From: Clostridiales bacterium
GTDB taxonomy: Bacteria; Bacillota; Clostridia; Lachnospirales; CAG-274
Assembly: GCA_018371275.1 (NCBI GenBank)
Contig: JAHALF010000001.1
Coordinates: 1 to 64,000 of the forward strand
Direction of reading: 5' to 3'
Length of the DNA stretch: 64,000 bases
This document shows, piece by piece, positions 21,694-31,900 of this stretch; position 1 is the first letter of the stretch, and each line of letters opens with the position of its first letter. A program made the translations under genes and the position numbers. Below the pieces are notes generated by a model. It had not been told where the DNA came from, did not search any database, and saw only the letters and a program-made list of their open reading frames with translations.

Positions 21694-23970
21694 CTAAATA
21701 ATTTGTATAGTATCTTTAAATATTTCTTGCCCCATATCTTTTAAATATAACTCAACTTCACTATTTTCTAAAACAAATTGCATTTCATCATTCCAAATAT
21801 AAAACGCCTTTTTAGGTATTGATATAGTTACCTCTGTTTCTTCACCTTTTTTCAGAAATACTTTTTCAAAGTTCTTTAATTCTCTTATACGTCTTATAGT
21901 ACTAGCCTGTTTATGATAAGTATATAATTGTAAAACAGTATAACTATCAAAATTTCCTACATTTTTTATATTAACTGTTATATCTATACTTTCATCTAAA
22001 TTATCTTTAATTAACTGTTTTTTAGATAATTTTATATTACTGTATTCAAATTTTGTATAGCTAAGACCATCTCCAAAAGTATAAAGTGGCGTCTTTTCTA
22101 AATCATAGTAACTTAATGCACCATAAGAAGATTTATAATTATAATAAGCAGGTATTTGACCTGTATGTCTTGGTATAGATACAGGTAATCTTCCCGATGG
22201 ACTTATTTTACCAAATAAAATTTCTGCTATTGCTTCTCCACCCTTTATACCTGGATAAAAACTATATAAAAGAGCATTAGTATTTTCACTTATATTAGTA
22301 ATAGCATATGGTCTACCACCAACAATAATACTTATAACTTTATTACAAGATTTAAATATTTCTTTTGCCAATAGGTTTTGCTTTCCTGGTAATTCTAAAT
22401 TAGCACAATCCATTCCTTCTCCACAATCCATAGCTACCTTACTATTTGCAATAGCTGCACCATTAGAATCAAATGTCACTTCTCCAAATCTACTACTAGA
22501 ACCACCTAAAGCCAAAATTACTAAATCAGAGTTTTTAGCAAGTTCTACACTTTCTTTAATGTTATCAAAACTATCATCTATTATAGAACAACCTTTTAAA
22601 TAATTAATCTCTATATCTAAGTTATTATTTTTAATAAAATTTTTTATACCTTTTAATATTGTTACACCTTCATTTTCATTTATATATGGAGAATAATCAC
22701 CCAACTGGTTATAAATATCATCTCCATTAGGTCCTATAACAGCTATTTTTAGTTTTTCGTCTATTTTTAATGGTAATATATTATCTTCATTTTTTAATAA
22801 TACTGCAGACTGTTTAGCTAGTTGTAAAGAATGGTCATAATTACTATAATTATATTTTCTAAAATCTTCATTTTCTGGTAAATATGGATTTTCAAAAAGC
22901 CCTTGTTCAAATTTTATTTCTAAAACTCTTAAAACACTCTCATCTAAATCTTCCATAGATATAAGACCCTTTTCAAGTGCTATTTCTAATTTACTAAATG
23001 CTAAATCCCAAAGACTTATATCTACCCCTGCTTTTAAAGCTTTTGCACCAGATAATACATAATCACCTGTCATACGGTTTAACTGGTCAATAGCTACTCC
23101 ATCTGCCATAACTACACCATTAAAGCCCATTTCATCTCTTAAAATATTTGTTAAAAGCTTTTTATTAGAATGACAATATACACCATCTATTTCATTATAT
23201 GCTGCCATTACCCCTTTAACATTTTCTTCACAACAAGCTTCCATAGCTGGTAAATGAATTTCTCTAAGCTCTCTCTCTCCTATCCTAGCAGCACTAGCAT
23301 TTATACCTCCAGTACATTCACCTTGACCTGCAAAATGTTTTGCTATAACATTAACACCTTTACTTTGCACTGCTTTAACAATAGCTTTAGCCATTTGACT
23401 ACTATGATAAGGGTCCTCACCAAAGCATTCTTCACTTCTTCCCCATCTTGGGTCTCTTAAAATATCTAATAAAGATATTAATGCAAAATTTACTCCCATA
23501 GATTTTAATTGTTCCCCACAAACCTCATATGCGTCTGACACAAGTTTTGGATTAAACGTTGCACCCATAGCTAAATTAACTGGTAATAAATAACCTCCTA
23601 AAGCTTGATGACCGTGTGGACACTCTGTACTATGTAATACTGGTATTTTTAGCCTAGAATTATCTAATACATATTTTTGTAATTTATTATATGCCTTTAT
23701 AGCATTTATACCATCTAATCCTGTTTCGAAGTCTTTGGCAGACCAAGGGTCTGAGCGGTATAAACCATACAAAACCCCCAATCCACTGTATTTTTTTACC
23801 TCATCTTCTAATTCTTTATTAAAAATAATTTCATTATCTTTTACTTCATAAATATTAAAGCCGTATAACCTTTGATTTAACTGTCCTACCTTTTCTGCAA
23901 CAGTCATGTGTTTTAAAAGCTCTTTAGCTCTTTCTTTTGGAGATAAGTTTTTGTCTTTATATCTTTCCAT
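21694..23970 (-). CDS. Glycoside hydrolase family 3 (beta-glucosidase-like)
   Basis: A 758-aa GH3 enzyme. The N-terminal barrel (about 20-370) has the substrate signature IAKHFAGQGE, the conserved AAYNEIDGVYCH, and the nucleophile region GFNGVVMADG. The GH3 C-terminal domain (about 385-610) and a fibronectin III-like domain (about 660-745) follow, as in BglX-type enzymes. There is no signal peptide, so it works in the cytoplasm on imported sugars. Its exact specificity (beta-glucoside, xyloside or other) cannot be read from sequence. It is the last gene of the glycan operon, 10 nt after the GH38 gene. Confidence 0.9.
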   Translation of the reverse strand: MERYKDKNLSPKERAKELLKHMTVAEKVGQLNQRLYGFNIYEVKDNEIIFNKELEDEVKKYSGLGVLYGLYRSDPWSAKDFETGLDGINAIKAYNKLQKYVLDNSRLKIPVLHSTECPHGHQALGGYLLPVNLAMGATFNPKLVSDAYEVCGEQLKSMGVNFALISLLDILRDPRWGRSEECFGEDPYHSSQMAKAIVKAVQSKGVNVIAKHFAGQGECTGGINASAARIGERELREIHLPAMEACCEENVKGVMAAYNEIDGVYCHSNKKLLTNILRDEMGFNGVVMADGVAIDQLNRMTGDYVLSGAKALKAGVDISLWDLAFSKLEIALEKGLISMEDLDESVLRVLEIKFEQGLFENPYLPENEDFRKYNYSNYDHSLQLAKQSAVLLKNEDNILPLKIDEKLKIAVIGPNGDDIYNQLGDYSPYINENEGVTILKGIKNFIKNNNLDIEINYLKGCSIIDDSFDNIKESVELAKNSDLVILALGGSSSRFGEVTFDSNGAAIANSKVAMDCGEGMDCANLELPGKQNLLAKEIFKSCNKVISIIVGGRPYAITNISENTNALLYSFYPGIKGGEAIAEILFGKISPSGRLPVSIPRHTGQIPAYYNYKSSYGALSYYDLEKTPLYTFGDGLSYTKFEYSNIKLSKKQLIKDNLDESIDITVNIKNVGNFDSYTVLQLYTYHKQASTIRRIRELKNFEKVFLKKGEETEVTISIPKKAFYIWNDEMQFVLENSEVELYLKDMGQEIFKDTIQII

Positions 23971-23980
23971 AATTACCTCT

Positions 23981-26900
23981 TTATTTTATTCTAAATGTTT
24001 TAACCTCATAAGGTTTAATTGTAAATTCAAAGCTATTATTATTAAAATGTATATTTTGCTCAAAATTTTCTATTAAATTACATTCTTCTATACTATTAAT
24101 ATTTAAGTCATTTAATGTTATTTTAGCCTTTGTTAAACTATTTTCACATTCATATACACGAATAATAATACCATCATTATCTTCAGCATATTTAATAGTT
24201 TCTATAATTACATTTTTCTTGTCTATATTAATAAATGAACTTTCTTTATTTTTATCTGTACCTAAAATAGCATATGCTTTTTGGTTTATTTTATAAGCCT
24301 CATTAATAGTTCCTGCATTATACCATTTTTCTGTATGTGGATATAATGAATATGTAAAGAAGTGCTCCTCTTGGTCTGTTTCTTTGTAAGGCTCTGTACC
24401 AGATTTAATTAATGTTAATCCTATATTACCATCTTTTATAGAATGACCATACTTACAATCATTTAATAAACTTACACCATAATGTCCCTCAGATAAATCA
24501 ACCCATTTTTGTCCACAAGTTTCAAATCTAGCTTTATCCCAACTTGTATTTGTATGAGTTTTTCTAGTAACATTACCAAATTGTATATCAAATGTAGCCT
24601 CATCTGTATGTACTAAAACTGGGAAATGTACTTTTAATAAATGTTCTTTATCTTTCCAATCTACATAAGTTTCAAAATCTATTCTTCTAATATTTGAATA
24701 GAAATGTATATTTTGAATTATTTTTGATTTACTAATATTTCTTTCTAATTTAAGAGTTGCTCTAACAGCTCCAATTTCTGTCCATTCCATAGATACAACA
24801 TTATCTACATCCCAATATTTTTCTGTATAATACATATCTATATCCCAGTTATTATAAGCCATTGGTTTATCTTCATACATACGCATTAAATTAGCTTTTT
24901 CATTTTCTTGTAAAACTTCTCTTTCATTTTCTTTATCATATATTCCACATATTAAACCTTTTTCGTCAAAATTTACTTTATAAAAAGGTGTTTCTAAATT
25001 ATTTCCATCTAATATAAACTTAGATTGTGGGTCTGAAATATCTACAAGTTCAAAACATTTACTACCTTTAGATTTAATACCTTCTACATATACAATAGCA
25101 CCATTTTGTGTAGATTGAATTGGATATACATTACCATCTTGGTCCATTAAACCATTTTTATTACATTTATCCAATTCTACTATATCGCTTCTATCAAACC
25201 CTAATGTATTATATATTGTTATATATTCCCCTTTTCCAGATAAATCTTTTAGTCTTTCATTTATTAACTCTTTTAAACGTTTTTCTATTCTGTCATATTG
25301 TTCTTTTGTCATATCATAAACTTCTTTTATAGATGTTCCTGGTAAAATATCATGGAATTGATTTAATAAAACATTTTCCCATATTTCATCTAATTCTTGT
25401 TTATTGTTTTTCCCAGTTAATACATTTAAAAATTCTAAATCCATTAACATTTGTTCGCATTTTCTATTAGAGCGCTTATTTCTTCCCATAGATGTATATG
25501 TACCTCTATGATACTCAAAATAAAATTCTCCTTCCCATAAAGGCAGTCTATTATTATCTTTAACTCTTTCACTTAATTCATCAAAATATTTAAGAGCAAA
25601 TTCTTGGCGCACTTTTGGTATTCCTTCTATACCTTTTTCCATACGTTTGGACATTTCTAACATATCACTAGTAGGTCCACCACCCCCATCGCCATAACCA
25701 TAACACACTAATATATCATTATTTATATTTTTATTTTGGTATCTATTCCAACCTCCAATAATTGCATCTGGATGTAACATACCATTATATGTAGTAAAGA
25801 AATCTTCTTCTTTTTGACCTATACCCAAAGTTGTTATAAAATGTGCTAATACTTCTGTACCATCAATACCTCTCCAAATCATAGTGTCATTAGGTATTTT
25901 ATTTACTTGATTCCAGGCAAGTTTTGTTGTCATAAAATAGTCAATACCACATTTTTTCATTATCTGTGGCAATGCTCCAGAATATCCAAAAACGTCTGGT
26001 AACCATAATATGCGATTATCTACATCAAACTCTTCTTTAAAAAATCTTTTACCATATATAAATTGTCTAACTAAAGATTCACCAGATGTTAAATTACAGT
26101 CTGCTTCTACCCACATACCACCTTCTGTTTCCCATCTACCTTCTTTAACATATTTTTTAATTTTATCATATAAATCTGGATGACGTTCTTTAACATACTT
26201 ATAAAGCTGTGGTTGGCTAGATATAAATTTATAGTTTGGATATTCTTCCATAAGCTTTAATACAGTTGCAAAACTTCTACATACTTTTTGTTTAGTTTGG
26301 TCAGTTGTCCAAAGCCAAGCAACATCTATATGTGTATGACCTATACAAGTTGCTATTACATCATCATACCCTGTCATTTTATTATAAAGCTCAATATCTA
26401 AATAATTTGTAGCTTCATCAATAGAATTATAAAATGTATCTGAATATGGATCTCTAAAATCTATCATATTAATAGCATCATTTAATACTTTTTCTATTTT
26501 TATTTTTGATTTACTATCTTTATCAAATCTATTAAAAGCAGCAAAAGGTGTCCTTATGTCATAATATAGTTTTTCTACTTTTTTATCAACTTCTATTATT
26601 TCAAATATTAATGTAAACTCTGAATATATTGTACCTGTATAAGATTGTAAATCAAAAGTATAAGTATCCCCTTCTTTTGCACAATCCGTTAAATACACTC
26701 TTCTATGATTCATATCTAACCCTTGTGTAGTTTTACCATTTACAAATAATAAAAATTGTGGATTTTTACCATCATCCCAATGCTCTATTTGAGTTTTTAC
26801 GTGGACAACTATTGGCTTATTAGCTAACTCTTTAGGTACTGTGTAACTAGCCCTAAACCAATAATATCCATCTGGACCGTACCAATGATCTTTTTTATGG

Positions 26901-27058
26901 TCAAAATCTACCCATTTTTCTTTACTATTGTCTACTTCTTCTGGTGTAATAAAAGAACCCTTTTTATACTTTATATTAGATACGTCATATTTTTTAATGT
27001 CTACTAAGTTTTTTAACTGTTGACATATAACACCTATTCTTTTATCAATAAAATACAT
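23981..27058 (-). CDS. Alpha-mannosidase, GH38
   Basis: A 1025-aa GH38 alpha-mannosidase. The zinc-site motif GHTHIDVAWLW is near residue 240, the nucleophile Asp is near residue 355 in WLPDVFGYSGALPQIMKKC, and the middle domain and C-terminal beta domains follow (RNKRSNRKCEQMLMD, QFHDILPGTSI). Bacterial GH38 enzymes release alpha-linked mannose from N-glycan-type oligosaccharides. No export signal is present. It is 93 bp downstream of the second fucosidase and 10 bp upstream of GH3, on one strand. Linkage preference is not predictable here. Confidence 0.95.
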   Translation of the reverse strand: MYFIDKRIGVICQQLKNLVDIKKYDVSNIKYKKGSFITPEEVDNSKEKWVDFDHKKDHWYGPDGYYWFRASYTVPKELANKPIVVHVKTQIEHWDDGKNPQFLLFVNGKTTQGLDMNHRRVYLTDCAKEGDTYTFDLQSYTGTIYSEFTLIFEIIEVDKKVEKLYYDIRTPFAAFNRFDKDSKSKIKIEKVLNDAINMIDFRDPYSDTFYNSIDEATNYLDIELYNKMTGYDDVIATCIGHTHIDVAWLWTTDQTKQKVCRSFATVLKLMEEYPNYKFISSQPQLYKYVKERHPDLYDKIKKYVKEGRWETEGGMWVEADCNLTSGESLVRQFIYGKRFFKEEFDVDNRILWLPDVFGYSGALPQIMKKCGIDYFMTTKLAWNQVNKIPNDTMIWRGIDGTEVLAHFITTLGIGQKEEDFFTTYNGMLHPDAIIGGWNRYQNKNINNDILVCYGYGDGGGGPTSDMLEMSKRMEKGIEGIPKVRQEFALKYFDELSERVKDNNRLPLWEGEFYFEYHRGTYTSMGRNKRSNRKCEQMLMDLEFLNVLTGKNNKQELDEIWENVLLNQFHDILPGTSIKEVYDMTKEQYDRIEKRLKELINERLKDLSGKGEYITIYNTLGFDRSDIVELDKCNKNGLMDQDGNVYPIQSTQNGAIVYVEGIKSKGSKCFELVDISDPQSKFILDGNNLETPFYKVNFDEKGLICGIYDKENEREVLQENEKANLMRMYEDKPMAYNNWDIDMYYTEKYWDVDNVVSMEWTEIGAVRATLKLERNISKSKIIQNIHFYSNIRRIDFETYVDWKDKEHLLKVHFPVLVHTDEATFDIQFGNVTRKTHTNTSWDKARFETCGQKWVDLSEGHYGVSLLNDCKYGHSIKDGNIGLTLIKSGTEPYKETDQEEHFFTYSLYPHTEKWYNAGTINEAYKINQKAYAILGTDKNKESSFINIDKKNVIIETIKYAEDNDGIIIRVYECENSLTKAKITLNDLNINSIEECNLIENFEQNIHFNNNSFEFTIKPYEVKTFRIK

Positions 27059-27151
27059 TAAAACACTTCCTTTTTAATAAACCTATTTATAAATTATAGG
27101 TACAAATACCATTTATAGTATTTATACCTATAATTACTAATTAAACAATTA

Positions 27152-28549
27152 TTATTTATTTAAACAAAATACGTGAGCTATTGTAGAAATACCTTGTTCT
27201 TCACTAGGTAATTTTACTTTTATACCATTTTCATTTTTTGTATATTCTACTTCTAACCCTGTATTTAAACATATTATATTATTAAAATCATTTGTATATG
27301 GAATAAATATTTCTTCCTTTGATAATGTTTTTTCATCTGGATATGTATAAATAGCATACACTTTTCCTTCGTGCTCTTTTTGTGTAAAAGCTACCCCATC
27401 TTTTTTATATGGTGCACATACTCTCGTTCCATATATACATTCTCCAAATTTATTTAACCACTCACCCATTCCTTTCATTGTATTTATAGCGCCCTCTGGT
27501 AAACGTCCATCTGGTTGTGGTCCAACATTAAGAGCAAGATTTCCACCTTTAGCTACTATATCAACTAACATACATATTATTTCTCTTGGACTTTTATATG
27601 TATCTTCATATTTAAATGAAAATGACGTACCCATTGTTATACAGCTTTCCCAAGGCACATTTAAAGGTTTATCTGGCACACATTGTTCTGGTGTTACATA
27701 ATTTTCATATGGGCCACCTATTGTCCTATCTGCACATAGCATACCTTTTTGGTATTTTCTAATTTCATCTATAACTTCTCCAAGTCTTATATCTTGATTT
27801 ATCTCTTTTGCAACCCAACCAGCATCAAACCACATAATATCTATTTGCCCATAATTTGTACCAAGTTCTTTTATTTGATTTTGAGTAAATTGAACAAATT
27901 TTTCCCACTCTTCTGGTTCTTCTAACGGGTCATAAGAAGGACCTCTCCATTGATATTTTCCTCTTGGGTATTTTTCACTCCAGTAGCTATCAACATTCCA
28001 GTCAGCTTTAGAAAAATATGCTGCAATACCCATATCTTGTCTTCTAAATGCTTCAAACAAATGAGCACATATATCTGCATATTTATGTGTTCTAAATGGG
28101 CAATCTTTTCCTGTAACTTTATAATCTGTATATTTTGTATCCCACATACAAAAACCATCATGATGTTTTGTTGTAAATATTAAGTACTTAAATCCTGCAT
28201 CTTTTGCCATTTCTGCCCATTTATGTGGTTGAAACCTTACTGGATTAAAAGATTTATTTAAGTCAAAATATTGTTTTTTAAATTCTTCTCCTGATACATT
28301 CCAATCTATACCACCTCTAGACCATTCTGCATCTGCATCACTTAAAGCCCAAGATTCTACTATCCCTAACTGAGAATATGCTCCCCAGTGCATCATTAAT
28401 GCAAGTTTTTGATCTTTAAACCATTCTAATTTTTTTAATACTCTTTCATCGGTTGGCCATACATAATCTTCCTCTTGACTATAATTATGAACCCCTTGAT
28501 TTACTACTTCTTTTTCTTCCTCTTGTTCAATTTTCATTTCTTCAGACAT
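27152..28549 (-). CDS. Alpha-L-fucosidase, GH29 (copy A)
   Basis: A 465-aa GH29 fucosidase. Conserved segments are MHWGAYS (residues 53-59), YLIFTTKHHDGFCMWDTKYT and the nucleophile Asp at residue 242 in QIDIMWFDAGW. A C-terminal beta domain starts near 370. No signal peptide is seen. It is a tandem paralogue of the gene at 28588-29985, the same length and nearly colinear without gaps. Differences cluster near residues 53-80 and in the region around 300-325, both close to the expected active-site pocket, so altered specificity is plausible. The gap between copies is 38 bp. Confidence 0.95.
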   Translation of the reverse strand: MSEEMKIEQEEEKEVVNQGVHNYSQEEDYVWPTDERVLKKLEWFKDQKLALMMHWGAYSQLGIVESWALSDADAEWSRGGIDWNVSGEEFKKQYFDLNKSFNPVRFQPHKWAEMAKDAGFKYLIFTTKHHDGFCMWDTKYTDYKVTGKDCPFRTHKYADICAHLFEAFRRQDMGIAAYFSKADWNVDSYWSEKYPRGKYQWRGPSYDPLEEPEEWEKFVQFTQNQIKELGTNYGQIDIMWFDAGWVAKEINQDIRLGEVIDEIRKYQKGMLCADRTIGGPYENYVTPEQCVPDKPLNVPWESCITMGTSFSFKYEDTYKSPREIICMLVDIVAKGGNLALNVGPQPDGRLPEGAINTMKGMGEWLNKFGECIYGTRVCAPYKKDGVAFTQKEHEGKVYAIYTYPDEKTLSKEEIFIPYTNDFNNIICLNTGLEVEYTKNENGIKVKLPSEEQGISTIAHVFCLNK

Positions 28550-28587
28550 AATAATTATCTCTCCTTATTTTTATTAAAATTTTATAA

Positions 28588-29985
28588 TCATATATTTAAA
28601 CAAAATACATGGGCTATTGTAGAAATACCTTGCTCTTCTCTAGGTAATTTTACTATTATACCTTTTTCTTTTTTTATATATTCTACTTCTAAATTTGTAT
28701 TTAAACATATTATATTCTTAAAATCATTTGTATATGGAATAAATATTTCTTCTTTTGATAATGTTTTTTCATCTGGATATGTATAAATAGCATATACTTT
28801 TCTTTCATTCTCTTTTTGTGTAAAGGCTATTCCATCTTTTTTATATGGTTCACATACTCTCGTTCCATATATACATTCTCCAAACTTATTTAACCATTCG
28901 CCCATTCCTTTCATTGTATTTATAGCACCTTCTGGCAGGCGTCCATCTGGTTGTGGGCTAACATTAAGAGCTAAATTACCACCTTTAGCTACTATATCTA
29001 CTAAAGTACATATTATTTGTCTAGGCGTTTTATACACATCTTCATACATATAGGCAAAATCCATACCCATTGTTAAACAACTCTCCCAAGGCACATTTAA
29101 AGGTTCATCTGGCACACATTGTTCTGGTGTTACATAATTTTCATATGGGCCACCTATTGTCCTATCTACACATAGCATATCTTTTTGATATTTTCTAATA
29201 TCATCTATAACCTCTCCAATTCTTAAATCTTGATTTGTTCTTTTTGCAACCCAACCAGCATCAAACCACATAATATCTATTTGTCCATAATTTGTACCAA
29301 GTTCTTTTATTTGATTTTGAGTAAACTGAACAAATCTTTCCCATTCTTCTGGTTCTTCTGATGGATTATAAGAAGGTCCTCTCCATTGGTATTTTCCTCT
29401 TGCATATTTTTCATTCCAATAGCTATCAACATTCCAGTCAGCTTTAGAAAAATATGCTGCAATACCAATACCCTGTCTTCTAAATGCCTCAAATAAATGA
29501 GCACATATATCTGCATATTTATGTGTACTAAATGGACAATCTTTTCCTGTTATTTTATAATCTGTGTATTTTGTATCCCACATGCAAAAACCATCATGAT
29601 GTTTTGTTGTAAATATTAAATATTTAAATCCTGCATCTTTTGCCATTTCTGCCCACTTATCTGGTTGAAATCTTACTGGATTAAAAGATTTATTTAAGTC
29701 AAAATATTGCTTTTTAAACTCTTCTCCTGTTACATCCCAATCGATTTGGTGTCTAGACCAATAAGCGTCTTCATCACTTAAAGCCCACGAAGTTACTATC
29801 CCCAATTGAGAACAAGGTCCCCAGTGAACCATCAATGCAAGCTTTTGATCCTTAAACCATTCTAATTTTTTTAACACTCTTTCATCGGTTGGCCATACAT
29901 AATCCTCACCTTCGCTATAACTATGTACACCTTGGTTTACTATTTCTTTTTCTTGGTTTTGTTCATCTTTTAAATCTTTAACCAT
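28588..29985 (-). CDS. Alpha-L-fucosidase, GH29 (copy B)
   Basis: A 465-aa GH29 enzyme with the same domain order as copy A. The nucleophile is again Asp 242 (IDIMWFDAGW). Relative to copy A it carries V53, P57, C58, T65, E72, Y75, H79 and Q80, turning MHWGAYS into VHWGPCS. A second cluster (LTMGMDFAYMYEDVYKTPRQ) differs near residues 300-325. It is the first enzyme gene after the binding-protein gene, separated from it by 158 bp that contain an RNA stem. Cytoplasmic action on imported fucosylated glycans is inferred from the lack of a signal peptide. Confidence 0.95.
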   Translation of the reverse strand: MVKDLKDEQNQEKEIVNQGVHSYSEGEDYVWPTDERVLKKLEWFKDQKLALMVHWGPCSQLGIVTSWALSDEDAYWSRHQIDWDVTGEEFKKQYFDLNKSFNPVRFQPDKWAEMAKDAGFKYLIFTTKHHDGFCMWDTKYTDYKITGKDCPFSTHKYADICAHLFEAFRRQGIGIAAYFSKADWNVDSYWNEKYARGKYQWRGPSYNPSEEPEEWERFVQFTQNQIKELGTNYGQIDIMWFDAGWVAKRTNQDLRIGEVIDDIRKYQKDMLCVDRTIGGPYENYVTPEQCVPDEPLNVPWESCLTMGMDFAYMYEDVYKTPRQIICTLVDIVAKGGNLALNVSPQPDGRLPEGAINTMKGMGEWLNKFGECIYGTRVCEPYKKDGIAFTQKENERKVYAIYTYPDEKTLSKEEIFIPYTNDFKNIICLNTNLEVEYIKKEKGIIVKLPREEQGISTIAHVFCLNI

Positions 29986-30051
29986 ATAACTTTAGCCCCT
30001 TTTACAAAAATAAATTTGTATAAAATATTTATATATAAAATAAGGCTTTCC

Positions 30052-30119
30052 CTTATTTCAAATCTTTTCAAAAATATTATATTAAATTATAAATTATTAT
30101 TTTGATTTATTGAAATAAG
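30052..30119 (-). promoter_or_regulatory. Intercistronic stem between the binding-protein and fucosidase genes
   Basis: CTTATTTCA (30052-30060) and TGAAATAAG (30111-30119) form a 9-bp inverted repeat in the 158-bp gap. Stems at this place in sugar-transport operons often protect the binding-protein mRNA and lower expression of the distal genes. That role is inferred. Confidence 0.45.
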
Positions 30120-30143
30120 AAAAAACCTTTTTATTTTTAAAAA

Positions 30144-31811
30144 TTATTTTTGACCAATTGCTTCTTGACGAATTTTAATATAATCTTGTAAACCTAATTT
30201 ATCTAATTGGGCACAATATTCATCCCATTCTTTATTAACATCTGCTTGACCACTAATCCAAGCTGCAGTTTTTTGATTAATATAATCTGTTATAGAAACA
30301 CTATATTCTGATAATTTAGAAGAAAATTCTGGCTCTACCCAATAAGAAGGTAAAACATCATAATTTCCATTACCATCATTACCTACAAAATATGGTTCAT
30401 AAAGAGCATCTACATCTTTTTTCTCATCAAAAGCTGGTGGAGTTTCATGCTCAACAGTAATGTTTTGTTCAAGTGTATTTTTAGGTAATGATTGACAGAA
30501 CATATTAGCCCAGCTATATTTTTCATCATCTTCTTTAGATAATTTAGTTCTATCATATACTTTATAATGATTTTCACCTAATTTTTCAGAAGTTACACCA
30601 AAAGGACCATTTAAAGATTGGAATGAGTTATCTTCTTCATAGAAGTTATCCCACCATCTAACAATAATTTCTGGATTTTTAGCTTTATCTGTAATTACTA
30701 CTTGATTTTTTAAAGTTTTTACACCAAGTGAATCTGCTAACCATTTTGGTTCACTAGTATCTGGGCTTGATAATACTGGAAGTGGTTTAAAATCTGGCAA
30801 TTGACCTGCTGGAATTTGTTTAAAGTCACCACTACCGTATGCAATAGATACACCATATAAATCTTGGTTACCTTTACCTTTCCAAGTAGCTAAATCTTGT
30901 GTGAATAATTCTGGATCTAATAATCCTTCAGCATTTAAACTTGCCATATATTCTATCATTTTTTTATACTCTTCTCTATTAGCTCCAAATTCTAATTTAC
31001 CATCTATCATAGTAAATCCATCTGCTGCTACTGGTAATCCAAACCAACCAGCAAGATAACCTAATTTTCTATTATTAGGGTCAGAGGAAAATGGAATTTC
31101 ATCATTAGGATTTCCATTACCATTCGCATCTTGTGCTTTAAAAGCTCTTAATACTTCTCTAAATTCTTCAGTATTAGTAGGCATTTTTAATCCTAAATTA
31201 TCTAACCATTTTTGGTTAATGAATGGACTAAAATCTACTTTTGGAGCATCTAATACATATGGTATAGAATATATATGACCATCTGGAGCAGTCATAGTTT
31301 CTCTAACCCCTGGCATTTCAAGAAGTTCCATAATATTTGGTGCAAATTCTTCAAAATATCCTTCTAATGGTATAAATACACCCATATCAACACCATAAGT
31401 TAAAATATCTGTTGGACTTAAACACCAACCACCTATAACATCTGTATAATCACCAGAGCTTAGTGCTAAACCATATTTTTCTTTTGCAATTTCAAAAGCA
31501 TATTGCTTTACATCTACTTTAACATTTGTTTGTTCTTCTAACATTGGCCAAACAAATTGTCCTTCTAATGGAGTAGAGTTATCTACAAATAATGAAAAGC
31601 TATAAGCATCTTTTTCATCTACTAAAGGTAATCCCTCTGCATTCATTAAACCATTAACTTTTCCATTTTCATCTACCTCTAAAATAGGTTTTCCATTTTC
31701 ATCAAATTGGGCAGAAGAATTATTTCCACTACTACAACCTGTTAATAAAGCCTGCGTCATAATTAACGTAGATAGAAAAATAGAAATTTTTTTAATAAAC
31801 TTTCTTTTCAT
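30144..31811 (-). CDS. Lipoprotein extracellular solute-binding protein (family 1, LplA/YtcQ-like)
   Basis: A 555-aa sugar-binding lipoprotein. The signal peptide ends in a lipobox, LLTG-C with Cys26, followed by a SSGNNSSAQ linker. The mature part has the two-lobed family 1 fold of the large LplA/YtcQ group (about 500-560 aa), which pairs with LplB/LplC-type permeases for oligosaccharides. A calcium-site-like DANGNGNPNDEIPF lies near residue 235. It is 89 bp after the second permease gene. Probable cargo is a host-glycan-derived oligosaccharide, judging from the downstream GH29, GH38 and GH3 genes. Confidence 0.92.
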   Translation of the reverse strand: MKRKFIKKISIFLSTLIMTQALLTGCSSGNNSSAQFDENGKPILEVDENGKVNGLMNAEGLPLVDEKDAYSFSLFVDNSTPLEGQFVWPMLEEQTNVKVDVKQYAFEIAKEKYGLALSSGDYTDVIGGWCLSPTDILTYGVDMGVFIPLEGYFEEFAPNIMELLEMPGVRETMTAPDGHIYSIPYVLDAPKVDFSPFINQKWLDNLGLKMPTNTEEFREVLRAFKAQDANGNGNPNDEIPFSSDPNNRKLGYLAGWFGLPVAADGFTMIDGKLEFGANREEYKKMIEYMASLNAEGLLDPELFTQDLATWKGKGNQDLYGVSIAYGSGDFKQIPAGQLPDFKPLPVLSSPDTSEPKWLADSLGVKTLKNQVVITDKAKNPEIIVRWWDNFYEEDNSFQSLNGPFGVTSEKLGENHYKVYDRTKLSKEDDEKYSWANMFCQSLPKNTLEQNITVEHETPPAFDEKKDVDALYEPYFVGNDGNGNYDVLPSYWVEPEFSSKLSEYSVSITDYINQKTAAWISGQADVNKEWDEYCAQLDKLGLQDYIKIRQEAIGQK

Positions 31812-31900
31812 AATAAAATCTCTCCTTTTAAAATAAAAATAATTTTATGTTATTAATAAAAATATACATTTAAATTGTATGTTTTCATTATTATTTTATA

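Noticed and set aside
28475..28786. Frame spanning the junction of the two fucosidase genes
   Set aside because: It is antisense to both genes and to the short gap; the product is a low-complexity Phe/Ile-rich shadow.
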